Source of the DNA: Zobellia amurskyensis
Lineage (GTDB): Bacteria > Bacteroidota > Bacteroidia > Flavobacteriales > Flavobacteriaceae
Direction of reading: 5' to 3'
Length of the DNA: 64,000 nt
Assembly (NCBI RefSeq): GCF_009725985.1
Contig: NZ_RCNR01000015.1
Coordinates: forward strand, 36,283 to 100,282
The notes under the pieces were generated by a model, which was not told the DNA's origin, searched no databases, and worked only from the letters and a program-made list of their open reading frames with translations. Shown piece by piece: positions 8,670 through 17,829 of the stretch. Made by a program: the position numbers and the translations under genes. The number at the start of each line of letters is the position of its first letter. The first letter of the stretch is position 1.

Positions 8670-9785
8670 ATGATAAAGCTAAAATATACATTAGTACTTG
8701 CAAGCATACTTTTATTTACTAGTTGTAATGAACAAAACAAGCAAATAGCAGATACGTCTGTTGAAACAAATGATATTATTTCTATTAAAAAACAAGGGAC
8801 TTTTGCCGTTGGTGGTTCGGTTAAGAAAAGCCCTGGAACTTTTGACCCCATTGCCCATGGTGCTTTTAACCCTTCAAATCAAAGTACCCAAGGGCAGACC
8901 TTGCATGGTGACCATGCGTCGGTATTCTATCAAATTCCTATAAAACCCCGTAAGCTTCCGCTAGTATTTTGGCACGGTTACGGTCAGTCCATGCGAACTT
9001 GGCAAAGCACTCCAGATGGCAGGGAAGGGTTTCAAAGTATATTCCTTAAAAAAAGGTATCCTATCTATTTATTAGATCAACCCAGAAGGGGATTGGCAGG
9101 ACAAAGCTTAGAACCAAAAACATTGGAATCAAGAACTGAAGACCAACTATGGTTCGGTATATTTAGATTGGGCGAGGGTACAAGTTTTTATCCAAACGTT
9201 CAATTTTCTAAGGCCCCTGAAGCTTTAGATCAATTTTTCCGACGTAGTACTCCAGATACGGGACCTTTAAACATCAATCTTAATATTGAAGCGGTTTCTC
9301 AATTATTCGGAAAAATTGGTGACGGAATCCTCGTTACTCATTCCCATAGTGGCGGACAAGGTTGGAGTGCAGCTCTAAAGACCGATCGCATTAAAGCTAT
9401 AGTAGCGTATGAACCTGGTAGTAATTTTGTATTTCCAGAAGATAACATTCCTGAGCCAATTTCTTATGTGGGCGGAACATTGCGTGCTAGTGGTGTAGCT
9501 ATGGAAGAGTTTCAAAAACTGACCAAAATTCCTATATTAATTTATTATGGGGATTATATCCCTGAAACTGAGGTTGAAAACCCTGGTCAAGACCAATGGC
9601 GTGCCGCTCTTTCCATGGCGCGTAAATGGACAAAAACACTAAACGATGCTGGTGGTGATGTTACTTTAGTAGTCTTACCAGAAATAGGAATAAAGGGAAA
9701 TACACACTTCCCTATGTCCGATTTAAATAATCAAGAAATAGCCGATCTGATGTACAATTGGCTAGAAGAAAAGAAATTAAACTAA
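8670..9785 (+). CDS. alpha/beta hydrolase lipoprotein
   Basis: 371-aa alpha/beta hydrolase with a lipoprotein signal (lipobox LFTSC). The fold is marked by PLVFWHGYGQSMRTW (oxyanion strand-loop), YPIYLLDQPRRGLAGQS, and the nucleophile elbow region ILVTHSHSGGQGW, with the serine in HSHSGG. An EIGIKGNTHFPMSDL stretch near the C-terminus supplies the likely catalytic histidine. Related proteins are esterase-like and act on small hydrophobic esters or lactones, but the substrate is unknown. It is 47 bases after the barrel protein gene and ends 11 bases before the next cupin start, so all are probably one operon. Confidence 0.78.
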   Translation: MIKLKYTLVLASILLFTSCNEQNKQIADTSVETNDIISIKKQGTFAVGGSVKKSPGTFDPIAHGAFNPSNQSTQGQTLHGDHASVFYQIPIKPRKLPLVFWHGYGQSMRTWQSTPDGREGFQSIFLKKRYPIYLLDQPRRGLAGQSLEPKTLESRTEDQLWFGIFRLGEGTSFYPNVQFSKAPEALDQFFRRSTPDTGPLNINLNIEAVSQLFGKIGDGILVTHSHSGGQGWSAALKTDRIKAIVAYEPGSNFVFPEDNIPEPISYVGGTLRASGVAMEEFQKLTKIPILIYYGDYIPETEVENPGQDQWRAALSMARKWTKTLNDAGGDVTLVVLPEIGIKGNTHFPMSDLNNQEIADLMYNWLEEKKLN

Positions 9786-9796
9786 AAAATAAGGAA

Positions 9797-10270
9797 ATGA
9801 AAAATCTAATTACAACAGTACTGTTTATCCTTCCCATTTGCATTTTTGCCCAAAATACGGACTACAAAGTATCTTCATACAAAGACGAAGGCTTCAAGGC
9901 ACCAAATACGCATTATATTGGTGAAGCATGGTTGAACGGTGTATTACAGGCTGATGATGAAACTGACTTTAATATTACCAAAGCCACTTTTAAGGCAAAT
10001 TCTACATTAGATTGGCACAAACATTCAACTTCTCAAATTCTTATTTACGTTGACGGTGAAGGTTATTATCAAGAAAGAGGAAAAGACCCTGTGATACTTA
10101 AAGCAGGCGATGTGATTAAATGTGATAAAGAAACAGAACACTGGCACGCTTCAACCAAGGATAGTGATGTCACTTATTTAGCAATTTATGGAGGAGGACA
10201 ACCCACCACATGGACCGAAGTGGTATCGCAAGAATATTATGATAGCGTTGCCGATCAACTGAAAGACTAA
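9797..10270 (+). CDS. secreted cupin-domain protein
   Basis: The start is placed at the ATG at 9797, just after AAGGAA, because MKNLITTVLFILPICIFAQ is a clean signal peptide; an earlier in-frame ATG at 9758 lies inside the hydrolase gene. The product is 157 aa. A single cupin fold has the metal motif LDWHKHSTSQILIYVDGEGYYQERG (H-x-H...E-like) and a second conserved histidine in ETEHWHAS. It is a close relative of the cupin lipoprotein at 11065 in the same operon (shared EGYYQE, HWH). Such cupins usually accompany carboxymuconolactone-decarboxylase-like proteins in oxidative or aromatic metabolism. Confidence 0.82.
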   Translation: MKNLITTVLFILPICIFAQNTDYKVSSYKDEGFKAPNTHYIGEAWLNGVLQADDETDFNITKATFKANSTLDWHKHSTSQILIYVDGEGYYQERGKDPVILKAGDVIKCDKETEHWHASTKDSDVTYLAIYGGGQPTTWTEVVSQEYYDSVADQLKD

Positions 10271-10280
10271 TATAACCCTT

Positions 10281-11051
10281 ATGAAATTAAAGTTATTGAG
10301 TACTAAACCTATCATACGTTTAAGAAATATCCTTGACACAGCAACAGTATTGTTTTGGGTGTTATTATTTATCGGTTTTCAATCTAACGCGCAAGAATTA
10401 ACATTAAACAATGCTTTATCTCATAAAGAGAACAGCATAATCAAAATTGCAAGCTATACTGCGCAAGGTGATTTAGAGAACTTAAAGATTGCCCTCCATG
10501 ATGGGCTGGATAATAAACTCACCGTTAACCAAATTAAGGAGGTGTTGGTACATCTGTACGCCTATGCCGGATTCCCTAGAAGTATTCGAGGTTTACAGAC
10601 TTTTTTACAGGTATTGGAGGACCGGAAAAATACTGAAATTTTGGACGAAAGGGGAGTGGAAGCATCCCCCATTACCGATTCACGGGATAAATATGACCGT
10701 GGAAAGGAAATTTTGGAAACCTTAGTAGGCCGATCGTTGGATGGTCCAAAACCTGCCTATCAAGAATTTTCACCGGAGATGGATCGTTTCTTAAAAGAAC
10801 ATTTATTTGCCGATATTTTTGAGCGCGATGTGCTTACCCACAAACAACGAGAATTGGTTACCATCTCGGTCATTGCAAGTTTGGGAACCTTAGAGCCCAT
10901 GTTAAAAAGCCATTTAAATCTTTCGTTAAACGTAGGATGGCAGCCCGAGCAATTGCGGGAGTTCACCAAAGTACTAGATGGAACTACGACGACCGAGAAC
11001 GCAAAGGCAGCAAAATTGATTCTTAAAGAAGTACCTGATAATCGAAAATAA
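10281..11051 (+). CDS. carboxymuconolactone decarboxylase (AhpD-like) family protein
   Basis: 256 aa with an N-terminal hydrophobic segment (about residues 23-38, TVLFWVLLFIGFQSNAQ) that acts as signal peptide. Two CMD/AhpD-like helical halves follow: the first around NQIKEVLVHLYAYAGFPRSIRG and the second around HKQRELVTISVIASLGTLEPMLKSHLNLSLNVG. The CxxC of true AhpD peroxidases is absent, and H occupies the conserved ligand-facing position, as in decarboxylase-like members. It lies between two cupin genes; this gene trio is a recurrent arrangement. The reaction is not deducible. Confidence 0.82.
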   Translation: MKLKLLSTKPIIRLRNILDTATVLFWVLLFIGFQSNAQELTLNNALSHKENSIIKIASYTAQGDLENLKIALHDGLDNKLTVNQIKEVLVHLYAYAGFPRSIRGLQTFLQVLEDRKNTEILDERGVEASPITDSRDKYDRGKEILETLVGRSLDGPKPAYQEFSPEMDRFLKEHLFADIFERDVLTHKQRELVTISVIASLGTLEPMLKSHLNLSLNVGWQPEQLREFTKVLDGTTTTENAKAAKLILKEVPDNRK

Positions 11052-11064
11052 TAATAGTAGAGAA

Positions 11065-11529
11065 ATGAAAATTAACCCCATATATAGCACATTTTTGATT
11101 TTAACCCTGTTGATTGGATGCAATGAAGCAACAGAAATTCATAAGGATGCTGCTTTGTTTTCTAAAGGAGAAAGGATTACCAATGAAAATTTTAAAGGAA
11201 CAGCGTGGCTAAATATGTTGGCTACACCAGATAGTTTAAACACCATGTATGCTGGCTTGGTCACCTTTGAACCCGGGGCACGTACCAATTGGCATTCGCA
11301 TCCCGCTGGGCAAATTCTTATCGTTACCAAAGGAGAGGGATATTACCAAGAAGAAGGAAAAGACAAGCGAACTATGCTTCAAGGAGAAACCATAAAATGC
11401 CTGCCCAACATAAAACATTGGCATGGGGCTAGCCAAAATTCGGAATTTGCTCATATAGCAATTTCAAGTCGGGATAAAGGACCCGCACAGTGGTTTAAAC
11501 CCGTTACGGATGATGAATATTTAAAATAA
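11065..11529 (+). CDS. cupin-domain lipoprotein
   Basis: 154 aa, lipoprotein signal with lipobox LLIGC (Cys19). The cupin core has ARTNWHSHPAGQILIVTKGEGYYQEEG, with metal-binding histidines in WHSH and a distal IKHWHG. It shares the GEGYYQE segment and overall layout with the soluble cupin at 9797, so the two are paralogues separated by the decarboxylase-like gene; one would be membrane-tethered, the other free in the periplasm. Last gene of the operon, ended by the hairpin at 11557. Confidence 0.82.
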   Translation: MKINPIYSTFLILTLLIGCNEATEIHKDAALFSKGERITNENFKGTAWLNMLATPDSLNTMYAGLVTFEPGARTNWHSHPAGQILIVTKGEGYYQEEGKDKRTMLQGETIKCLPNIKHWHGASQNSEFAHIAISSRDKGPAQWFKPVTDDEYLK

Positions 11530-11556
11530 ATGAGTTCAGGTTTACTTCATAAAAAT

Positions 11557-11582
11557 AGGACCGAAAAAAATTCCGGCCCTAT
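11557..11582. terminator. terminator between convergent genes
   Basis: TAGGACCGAA and TTCCGGCCCTA form an imperfect hairpin (one bulge, one mismatch) around an A-rich loop in the 56-base space between the cupin gene (+) and the permease gene (-). It probably serves both directions; the tails are only moderately T-rich. Confidence 0.55.
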
Positions 11583-11585
11583 CAT

Positions 11586-12926
11586 TTATAATTTCTTTAG
11601 GTTTAAGCCTCCTAGAACCCCTATGACAAGGGTTATTAAAAAGGTGGGCAGTATTAGTTTTAGCCAGCTAAAACTCCGATTGGCCTCATGGAATTTAATG
11701 TTATAGTTTTTCCAATCTACGGATTCAGCCGGTTGGTTTTTAAAGATTTTGGGATAAAAATCCAAGCGTAGCTTTTCATGAAACTCGGTAAGGTGCTTTA
11801 AGAACCCTAAGTGACTGATCATATCCGTTCCGGCCAAATGATTAAAACTAAGCTGCGCATGCATGGTAGGAACAAAAAGTGCCACTGTTTCGCTCACCGT
11901 GTTACGTAACATTATCTTTTCGGTCATTTCCGTACTGGTTTCGTTAGCTTCCAAATCGCCCATATGCTGCATGCCATAATACCAAAGCCAAGAAAATTCG
12001 TCTTCGGGAACGGGGTATTTTGCAAATTGTGGGTACGCTTCCAAAAATCCATCCATAGTAGCGCTTTTTTCCAAATCCCATTTTTCATGGTAGCCATCAC
12101 GCTGTTCTACCATGGCATCCAAAGCCTCCGGTACTTGATATGCGTTTAAGACATAATTATTCACTATTGCAGGCAGCAAAATGGTCAGAACCACCCAAAT
12201 AGAAACCAAAGCCAAGGCATTAAAACTAGAACTTTTTAAGAGTGAGACCATCCAAAAACATAATGTACTCCAGAATAAAAGATACAGTAGGCTTTGTAGA
12301 AAAATGCCCCAATAATTTGCATTCATGGGTATTTGTAAAATTACACTGGATAAAAACAAAAGCAGTACCAGAATTGCGAATACAAAAAGTACTCTGACCA
12401 AGAGTTTTTTAAACAAAAATGCCGCCTTTCCAGAGGTCTGAGAAGCTAAAATACGCCAAATACCCCATTCCTTTTCTTCTGAATACAGGTTAAAGGTCAT
12501 GGCTATTAACACCAAAGGGAACAGATAGATGATTACAAAACCAAGGTCTAAGTTACCTGACATCAATAAGGACGGGTTTTCAAAATCGGCATCATATTTT
12601 TGCCCCTCCAGACCACGTATGGTCACCGCTTGTAATAGGGGATTTACATCGCTCTGTCCAATTGAAAGTGCATTAATATTGGCAGGTTTCTTTGCCAATG
12701 TAAAGCGGAGGTAGTACAATAGCAATCCAAGGTCTTCATTATGATAGGCTCTATTTTTCTCTATACTTTCCTGTTGAAATTTTTGGGCTGCAACAATCGT
12801 ATTTTCCTGCTTTATCAAGTATTGTTTCCCAATTAAAATACTGATGAGTCCTACGGTTACTAACAAAACCAGGCTTACCATGAATATTTTGGTTCTAAAA
12901 AATGATTTAAATAATAAACTGTACAT
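11586..12926 (-). CDS. ABC transporter permease, DUF3526-type (second of pair)
   Basis: 446-aa integral membrane protein with a TM helix near the N-terminus (IFMVSLVLLVTVGLISILIG), a large soluble domain between TM1 and TM2, a cluster of TMs in the middle (LGFVIIYLFPLVLIAMTFNL, VRVLFVFAILVLLLFLSSVIL, ALVSIWVVLTILLPAIVNNY) and a final TM at the C-terminus. NLYSEEKEWGIWRILASQ is the coupling-helix-like EExxG...L motif of NosY/ABC-2 permeases. It follows the other permease with a one-base gap. The pair plus the ATPase at 16880 makes an ABC-2 type exporter. Substrate unknown; the operon context suggests metal or metallophore handling. Confidence 0.8.
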   Translation of the reverse strand: MYSLLFKSFFRTKIFMVSLVLLVTVGLISILIGKQYLIKQENTIVAAQKFQQESIEKNRAYHNEDLGLLLYYLRFTLAKKPANINALSIGQSDVNPLLQAVTIRGLEGQKYDADFENPSLLMSGNLDLGFVIIYLFPLVLIAMTFNLYSEEKEWGIWRILASQTSGKAAFLFKKLLVRVLFVFAILVLLLFLSSVILQIPMNANYWGIFLQSLLYLLFWSTLCFWMVSLLKSSSFNALALVSIWVVLTILLPAIVNNYVLNAYQVPEALDAMVEQRDGYHEKWDLEKSATMDGFLEAYPQFAKYPVPEDEFSWLWYYGMQHMGDLEANETSTEMTEKIMLRNTVSETVALFVPTMHAQLSFNHLAGTDMISHLGFLKHLTEFHEKLRLDFYPKIFKNQPAESVDWKNYNIKFHEANRSFSWLKLILPTFLITLVIGVLGGLNLKKL

Positions 12927-12927
12927 C

Positions 12928-14364
12928 TTATATGGCTTTTAGGTTGGTAGATAAACTTAGTAATCCATAAATGGCCAAAGCCCCCCATAAAATCAGCGCT
13001 AGGATGGAAATGAGCTCATTTCTGAAAAGTTCCGTAATACTTAGAAATTTGTAATGGAACGGGGGAAAATTTTTCCAGTAATCGCTGGAAATAGCATCTG
13101 GCCCCGCTTTACCCTTGTTAGGTATCAAATCCATTTGTAACTGGTTCATTTCCTGTGCCAAATCATAACGGTACGTTTCTGCCTGATCCTTAAAATGTAG
13201 AAAAGATTGGAAATCGGTTCCCGAGAATGCCATGGACAGGTTTTTAATGGCCGTATACGGGTTAATAAAAGCGGAATACCGTTCTAGATTGTTCTGTTTT
13301 TCGTAGACTTCATACAGTTGACTTTGATGTTTATGATACACCGCAGCACTTAAGGCCTCGCCTTTTGCCATTACAAACCCTCCATAGTTAAAGGGAAGGT
13401 CTGCCACATCAGCAACATTGTTAGCCGCTAGTACGGAATCCTTTAATGCCTTAAAATGAGGGTCGTCCGGATTATGACTGTCCCCAAGTTGAACCAAGTC
13501 ATGTTCTACTGCCGTCTCCATTTCTATCTTTGAGGGTGTAGGGTAGAGGTAATAGCCCATAGCCTGTAATGATTTTGGAACGATAATGATGAACAACAAC
13601 CAAATGCCCAAAAGCTTCACTAATGCCCCCTTTGCAGTTTTACTAAAGGCCGATACAAAAACGGTAATAGCGCCCAGAATGGCAAAAAACAGGAGATAGG
13701 AAACCAAAAGCACCAGATACCTGAACAACCCATCGGCATGTACGTCATGCCTTTCCAATACCATAAAAAATAGGAGCGCAAGAAAGACAGAAAAGAGAAA
13801 GATCAAGGACAAACTCCATAGTCCCAACCATTTTCCAAAAACAATTTCCTTTCTGGTAATACCTTGGCCTATCAGTAGTTTTAAGGTGCCATTTTCCCGT
13901 TCTTGAGCTATGGTATTGAAACCCAAATAAAAAATTAAAAGGGGTACGATGACCTTTAATAACATGGCCAGGCTAACTTCTCCAAATCTTAGTAAACCGG
14001 TAGACATGCTTGCTTCCGAAAAATTGACGGTATTCTGTTTGTGCGCCTCCAAAAACATGGCATTGCCCACAAAATTTTCCATCCCTAGGTCGAAGACACT
14101 TAGTACATGTTTAATTCTAAAGGCAAAAGAACCGTAGTGAGCCATTCTATGCGGATGCTTGTCCGGATTGTTTTCCCAACTTTCTTGAACCTCATGTTGA
14201 ATTTCATGACGGGTATGATTTTGGTCATTATAATTCTGCCAACCACTATAGGCCGAAAATAGTAACAGACCGCCCATTAGCACCGAAGCAATTAAGAGCA
14301 CTTTAGATCTAAAGGCGTCTTTCCATAATTGGCGTGCCAGTAGATAGATTACATTTTTTCTCAT
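12928..14364 (-). CDS. ABC transporter permease, DUF3526-type (first of pair)
   Basis: 478-aa membrane protein of the same architecture as its neighbour: N-terminal TM (VLLIASVLMGGLLLFSAYSG), a soluble domain of about 100 residues rich in histidine (HTRHEIQHEVQESW, HPHRMAHYG), then TMs about 136-275 including FNTIAQERENGTLKLLIGQG, the ABC-2 permease coupling motif, and a final TM at the C-terminus. The His-rich extracytoplasmic loop fits metal contact but does not prove it. It starts 2 bases after the TonB receptor gene stop. Confidence 0.8.
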   Translation of the reverse strand: MRKNVIYLLARQLWKDAFRSKVLLIASVLMGGLLLFSAYSGWQNYNDQNHTRHEIQHEVQESWENNPDKHPHRMAHYGSFAFRIKHVLSVFDLGMENFVGNAMFLEAHKQNTVNFSEASMSTGLLRFGEVSLAMLLKVIVPLLIFYLGFNTIAQERENGTLKLLIGQGITRKEIVFGKWLGLWSLSLIFLFSVFLALLFFMVLERHDVHADGLFRYLVLLVSYLLFFAILGAITVFVSAFSKTAKGALVKLLGIWLLFIIIVPKSLQAMGYYLYPTPSKIEMETAVEHDLVQLGDSHNPDDPHFKALKDSVLAANNVADVADLPFNYGGFVMAKGEALSAAVYHKHQSQLYEVYEKQNNLERYSAFINPYTAIKNLSMAFSGTDFQSFLHFKDQAETYRYDLAQEMNQLQMDLIPNKGKAGPDAISSDYWKNFPPFHYKFLSITELFRNELISILALILWGALAIYGLLSLSTNLKAI

Positions 14365-14366
14365 AC

Positions 14367-16874
14367 TTAAAATTTATAGGTTGCCGATAAGGTGAAATTT
14401 CTTGGTGCTCCAGGGAACAACCTTAAATAGGTCTGTGCGCCCAGCCAATAAGTCTTATCAAAAATATTACCTGCATTTAAGGCAATCTGTAGATTACTGG
14501 CTGCGGGGGTGTAATAAAAGGCCGCATCAAAAATGGTGAACCCGGGTACTTCAAAAGCTCTGGTAAACCATGGTACTTTACTGCCTTGGGACTGTATGCC
14601 AAAACCAATGCCCCAATCATTTAGCAGGGTACCTTGTTCAAAGTTGTAACGTGTCCATAAATTGGCGCTGTTTCTTGGGGTGTTTTCTTTTCGCTCTCCA
14701 ATTAGCGCTTCATTGGCATCACTGACAATTTCCGCATCTATATAGCTATACGAAGCATTGATTTGCCAATTGGGTAAAAGATATCCGGCAATGTCCATTT
14801 CAAATCCTCGGCTACGATCGGCACCACGTTGGGTAAGTAAGTCTGGGTTTTCAGGGTCGTTGGCGCTCATTAAAACATTCCGTTGGTTGATTTCATACAC
14901 CGCCATATTCAACTTAATATGTTTTTTAAACAAGTCCGCTTTTATACCAAATTCAGTTAAATCAGAAACTAACGGGTCAAATTGCGAAGCGGATTCGTCA
15001 GCCCAAAAGAACTGTCCCGTACTGGGTAGTAGCGTAACCGTATTGGATTGCGGTTGAAACCCTTCCAAATAGGTGCCGTACACATTAATATTGTCGTTTA
15101 CTTCGTAGGTAAGCCCAATTCTAGGAATAAGTCTATTATTTGTGAAAGACAGCTCGTTTGTGGTGTTATAGTTGGTAATGTCCTCGAACCACTCGTTTCG
15201 CAATCCTAAAATCAAACTTATTTTTTTCCATTTTAGCTGCTCCTGAATATAAACCGCGTTGCTTGTTGTCAATGCGGGAGGAATGGCAAATTGGGAATTG
15301 AAGGTATACTCCTCGGGGATTTTTATGGAATAATCAGGGTTTTCCAAATTAAAATGAGCTACGTTAGGTTTGGGCAACGTTACCCCGTTATAGGTAATGG
15401 TTTGGTAGGCATCGGCATTGGTTACATCAAAAGAATTGGTAATCGTACCGTCATTCAAGAGGTAGCCCCTTGCAGAATTTTGTCCACCGCCCACTTGCTT
15501 TTTCCAGTAATGTAAATCGTATCCCACCAGCAGTTTATGGGACAGGTCGCCTGTTTTAAAATCAAAATTGAAATAAGCGTTCAAATTATCGACCATCCAG
15601 TCCTGTTTTCGTTGAACAAACCGCATTGCCGCCAAACTGGGAATAGTATTGTTATCAATATCAACTGCAAAAGCGGAAATTGTACGGTGTTCCTCTAAAT
15701 CTTCCTTCCATGTTTGTTTCATGTAGGAGGTATTAAAACTAATGGCCTCTGAAAATTTATGGGATAAACTTCCGGTAAGAATCAATTCTTTTGAATTGAA
15801 AAAATCATTTGTAGCACCAAGGTTTAGGCTAATAGGTGTGCTAGTTAAGGAGGTAACACCATCAATAGCACCAAAAATTGGCTGGCCACGGTCTAAAAAA
15901 CCGTTCATGTCATTGTAGATCATCTCTACATTAATGGCGGTTTTATCATTGGGCAAATAGCTGAAAGAAGGTGAAATTAAGATGGATTTGTTCTTTACCA
16001 AATCCCTGTAAGAACCGGCCTCTTCATAAGCTGCGTTAAAACGGTAGAGCAATGTCTTGTCTTCATTTAATGGCCCTGTAAAATCCAATGCTCCACGAAG
16101 GGTGCTAAAGCTACTAACGGCAAAAGACACCTCTTTTTTGTTTTCCTTTAAAGGTTTTTTAGTCACCATATTAATGCTTCCACCTGGGTCCACACTTGCA
16201 AAACTGGCACTTGCGGGTCCTTTTATGACCTCTACCTTTTCAATATTTGAAGTCAATGGTTGCAAAAAATAGAACTGCCGAGTACGGAGTCCGTTAATAA
16301 TCTGGCCTTCTTCATTTTGGCTAATTCCCCTAATGTTGTATTGGTTGTAAATACTTGAGGGTGTCACACCACTTACCACTTTTACTGCATCTGCCAACTT
16401 AAAAGCCTGCCTGTCGGCAATAAGTTCCTTGGTTACTGTAGAAATAGCCTGGGGTAAATCCTTGTTTAGAATAGCAATTTTCGTAGCGGAAAAGGAATAG
16501 TCGCTCGTATAATCCGTTCTGGCCCTTCCTACAATTTCAACGGATTGTAGCTGTTCTACATTTTCCTGCAGTTTCAGTACACCTAAATCATATGATTTTA
16601 CCTGATTAAACGGTTTTTGAAAGGAGAGCGATTTCAGGCCAATGTAACTCACCTTAATCAGATAGTTACCCGTTTCGGATAGTTCAAAATTGAAATTTCC
16701 ATTTTCTTGGGTAATGGAGCCACCCATATTTTTTGAGGTGGAATTGGAATATGAAATAGTGGCCCCAAAAACTGGAGTTCCGTAGGAATCGGTTATTTTA
16801 CCGGTAACGGATATTTGGGCAAATGTTGCATTACTTAGCAGTAAAGCAAGAATAATTTGTATACAGTTGTTCAT
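14367..16874 (-). CDS. TonB-dependent siderophore-type outer-membrane receptor
   Basis: 835-aa receptor that imports a ligand across the outer membrane using TonB energy. Signal peptide to about residue 19 (NATFA), then a carboxypeptidase-like regulatory beta-sandwich (about 21-110). A siderophore-receptor-type plug follows (DLPQAISTVTKELIADRQ, VVSGVTPSSIYNQYNIRGIS, then VEVIKGPASASFASVDPGGSIN), and a 22-strand barrel ending in the aromatic FTLSATYKF. No SusD partner follows, so it is not a glycan receptor. It is embedded in an ABC exporter operon (ATPase 5 bases upstream, permeases directly downstream), an unusual pairing. Confidence 0.92.
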   Translation of the reverse strand: MNNCIQIILALLLSNATFAQISVTGKITDSYGTPVFGATISYSNSTSKNMGGSITQENGNFNFELSETGNYLIKVSYIGLKSLSFQKPFNQVKSYDLGVLKLQENVEQLQSVEIVGRARTDYTSDYSFSATKIAILNKDLPQAISTVTKELIADRQAFKLADAVKVVSGVTPSSIYNQYNIRGISQNEEGQIINGLRTRQFYFLQPLTSNIEKVEVIKGPASASFASVDPGGSINMVTKKPLKENKKEVSFAVSSFSTLRGALDFTGPLNEDKTLLYRFNAAYEEAGSYRDLVKNKSILISPSFSYLPNDKTAINVEMIYNDMNGFLDRGQPIFGAIDGVTSLTSTPISLNLGATNDFFNSKELILTGSLSHKFSEAISFNTSYMKQTWKEDLEEHRTISAFAVDIDNNTIPSLAAMRFVQRKQDWMVDNLNAYFNFDFKTGDLSHKLLVGYDLHYWKKQVGGGQNSARGYLLNDGTITNSFDVTNADAYQTITYNGVTLPKPNVAHFNLENPDYSIKIPEEYTFNSQFAIPPALTTSNAVYIQEQLKWKKISLILGLRNEWFEDITNYNTTNELSFTNNRLIPRIGLTYEVNDNINVYGTYLEGFQPQSNTVTLLPSTGQFFWADESASQFDPLVSDLTEFGIKADLFKKHIKLNMAVYEINQRNVLMSANDPENPDLLTQRGADRSRGFEMDIAGYLLPNWQINASYSYIDAEIVSDANEALIGERKENTPRNSANLWTRYNFEQGTLLNDWGIGFGIQSQGSKVPWFTRAFEVPGFTIFDAAFYYTPAASNLQIALNAGNIFDKTYWLGAQTYLRLFPGAPRNFTLSATYKF

Positions 16875-16879
16875 CTTTT

Positions 16880-17569
16880 CTAAATGGTTTCTAAGTACAG
16901 TTGGTTCAGTTCTCCTGCATTAATCTCACTTGCTTTAATTTGTTGCACTAAAATGCCCTCTTTCATGATACCAATGGTCGTAGCCAATTCTACGGCATTA
17001 AAAATATCGTGCGTAGCCATAAAAATTACCTTGCCCATTTTAGCCAGTTCTTTACATATTTTAGTAAATTCTGCTGTAGCCTTTGGGTCTAGGCCAGAGG
17101 TTGGTTCATCCATAAAAATGACTTCCGCATTTTTGGCCAATGCTACGGCAATGCCCACTTTTTGACGCATTCCCTTTGAGTAGGAGGAGAGCCTTTTGTG
17201 CTGTGCATCCAATTGCAGTCCCGTTTTTGTAAGAAAAGCTTCCAGCTCTTCTGTGGTGTACGTGAACCCTGCCAAACGGCTAAAGAAATCCAAGTTTTCT
17301 ACACCGCTAAGGTTCCCGTAGAGTTGTACTGTTTCGGGAATATATGCGGTAAGTTTATTGGTATCGTCCTTTCCAACTTCTTTATCGGCTATAAAGGCCT
17401 GGCCGCCATCTTTTGATATAAAGCCTAAAAAAATATTGATTGTAGTGGTTTTTCCTGCGCCGTTCTGACCCAAAAGACAAAATATTTCGCCTTTGGAAAC
17501 TTCAAACGAAACGTCTTTTAAAGCCGTCTTTCCTTGATAAGACTTGCTTATGTTCGTTGCTTTCAACAT
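16880..17569 (-). CDS. ABC transporter ATP-binding protein
   Basis: 229-aa ATPase energising the DUF3526 permease pair. Walker A GQNGAGKT at 34-41, Q-loop around residue 77, a signature region YSKGMRQKVGIA in which SKGMR replaces LSGGQ as in ABC-2/NatA-CcmA relatives, Walker B EVIFMDEPTSGLDP, and switch histidine in MATHD. It is closest in style to NosF/CcmA exporters. First gene of the tight part of the operon; a 15-base palindrome lies about 50 bases upstream of its start. Confidence 0.92.
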   Translation of the reverse strand: MLKATNISKSYQGKTALKDVSFEVSKGEIFCLLGQNGAGKTTTINIFLGFISKDGGQAFIADKEVGKDDTNKLTAYIPETVQLYGNLSGVENLDFFSRLAGFTYTTEELEAFLTKTGLQLDAQHKRLSSYSKGMRQKVGIAVALAKNAEVIFMDEPTSGLDPKATAEFTKICKELAKMGKVIFMATHDIFNAVELATTIGIMKEGILVQQIKASEINAGELNQLYLETI

Positions 17570-17620
17570 AATGGTATAACTAAATTAAGAGTATAGATAA
17601 ATCGTGTAACATCCATATAA

Positions 17621-17635
17621 ACCGCAATTTGCGGT
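17621..17635. promoter_or_regulatory. 15-base palindrome, candidate operator
   Basis: ACCGCAATTTGCGGT is a perfect 7-bp inverted repeat around one central T, 52 bases upstream of the ATPase start, between the small His/Cys protein gene and the ABC/TonB operon. It is GC-rich in an AT-rich spacer. The position suits a metal-responsive repressor site; the regulator is not in the window. Confidence 0.45.
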
Positions 17636-17829
17636 AATAGGATATAAATGATAAAGAAGATGTCCTTACGAAAAAGACAGGTCCATATGTATATTCAACA
17701 TGTAGCTTTCAACATACCGTATTTGGGTACGCTACACATCAAAAGAAGTGTGCCAAAGAAAGAATATGACGAGTGAAAAGGGCATACCAGTCCTATTAAA
17801 ATTGATGGTACTACATACAAAATGGACTA

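Noticed and set aside
10760..10969. Minus-strand open frames inside the cupin/decarboxylase operon and elsewhere
   Set aside because: Antisense shadows of well-supported genes; no start signals or protein-family motifs.
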